From: JALUUH01 sp964636675
Lineage (GTDB): Bacteria > Pseudomonadota > Gammaproteobacteria > S012-40
Assembly (NCBI GenBank): GCA_964636675.1
Contig: CAZWUO010000229.1
Span: 1-5,090 of the forward strand
DNA: 5,090 bases
Direction: 5' to 3'
Below, one piece after another: positions 4,983 to 5,090 of the stretch. The position numbers and the translations under genes were made by a program. A model generated the notes under the pieces. It ran no database searches. It was not told where the DNA came from and saw only the letters and a program-made list of their open reading frames with translations. How positions within the stretch are numbered: the first letter of the stretch is position 1; each line of letters opens with the position of its first letter.

Positions 4983-5090
4983 ATCCGCAGTTGAACGGCA
5001 TGCAGAGTGCGCTTATAAGTGTGAAGAGCAAGACGCGATGAGGCGGAATAGCCCGCTATTGCAACGATTCGCAACGACGCTAGTCGCGAT
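4983..5090. other. Window end: non-coding, short palindromes
   Basis: No gene or gene end is recognisable in this stretch. It contains AATAGC-CC-GCTATT (5047-5060), the repeated heptamer GCAACGA at 5061-5067 and 5071-5077, and CGAC-GCTA-GTCG (5075-5086). Such clustering resembles a dispersed intergenic repeat continuing past the window edge, but one copy cannot prove it. Confidence 0.35.

Overview
The window reads as chromosomal DNA of a gammaproteobacterium with moderately low GC. The signs are a topoisomerase III of E. coli TopB length and motif layout, a CTG-N10-CAG LexA-type operator, sigma70-like promoters, and a DUF5011 surface protein with a degenerate GlyGly-CTERM-like tail. The species cannot be named from the sequence. 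There are four genes: two on the + strand (a 5'-truncated surface protein and topB) and two on the - strand (a Tat-exported lipoprotein of the nitroreductase fold and an M15 D,D-carboxypeptidase). topB and the nitroreductase-like gene converge.

Layout. 1-602 is the C-terminal end of a secreted protein with tandem DUF5011 Ig-like domains. Its last codons are interrupted, in frame, by a 60-bp palindromic element with 16-bp perfect terminal repeats and TA at both ends. 603-764 is an intergenic stretch ending in an extended -10 promoter overlapped by a candidate SOS box. 765-2732 is topB, which carries an unusual 12-bp minisatellite encoding a [AT]-V-x-K repeat. 2733-2964, between the convergent genes, holds a weak terminator-like hairpin and a 108-bp element bounded by about 20-bp inverted repeats. 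2965-4125 (-) is the exported nitroreductase-family lipoprotein. 4126-4341 is a spacer with an 11-codon ORF behind a perfect Shine-Dalgarno. 4342-4872 (-) is a VanY-like peptidase with no signal peptide. Its promoter (TTAACA-17-TATAAT) lies between two 10-bp inverted repeats and is followed by an 8-bp tandem repeat in the 5' leader. The last ~110 bases contain no gene, only short palindromes.

The four genes do not form an evident pathway or operon. What stands out is the density of small repeats placed at functional positions: a protein C-terminus, a gene-gene junction, a promoter and leader, and a coding minisatellite. I see no convincing new multi-gene system. The observations most worth checking are the possible SOS control of topB, the in-frame palindromic insertion, and the repeat-bracketed promoter of the peptidase gene.
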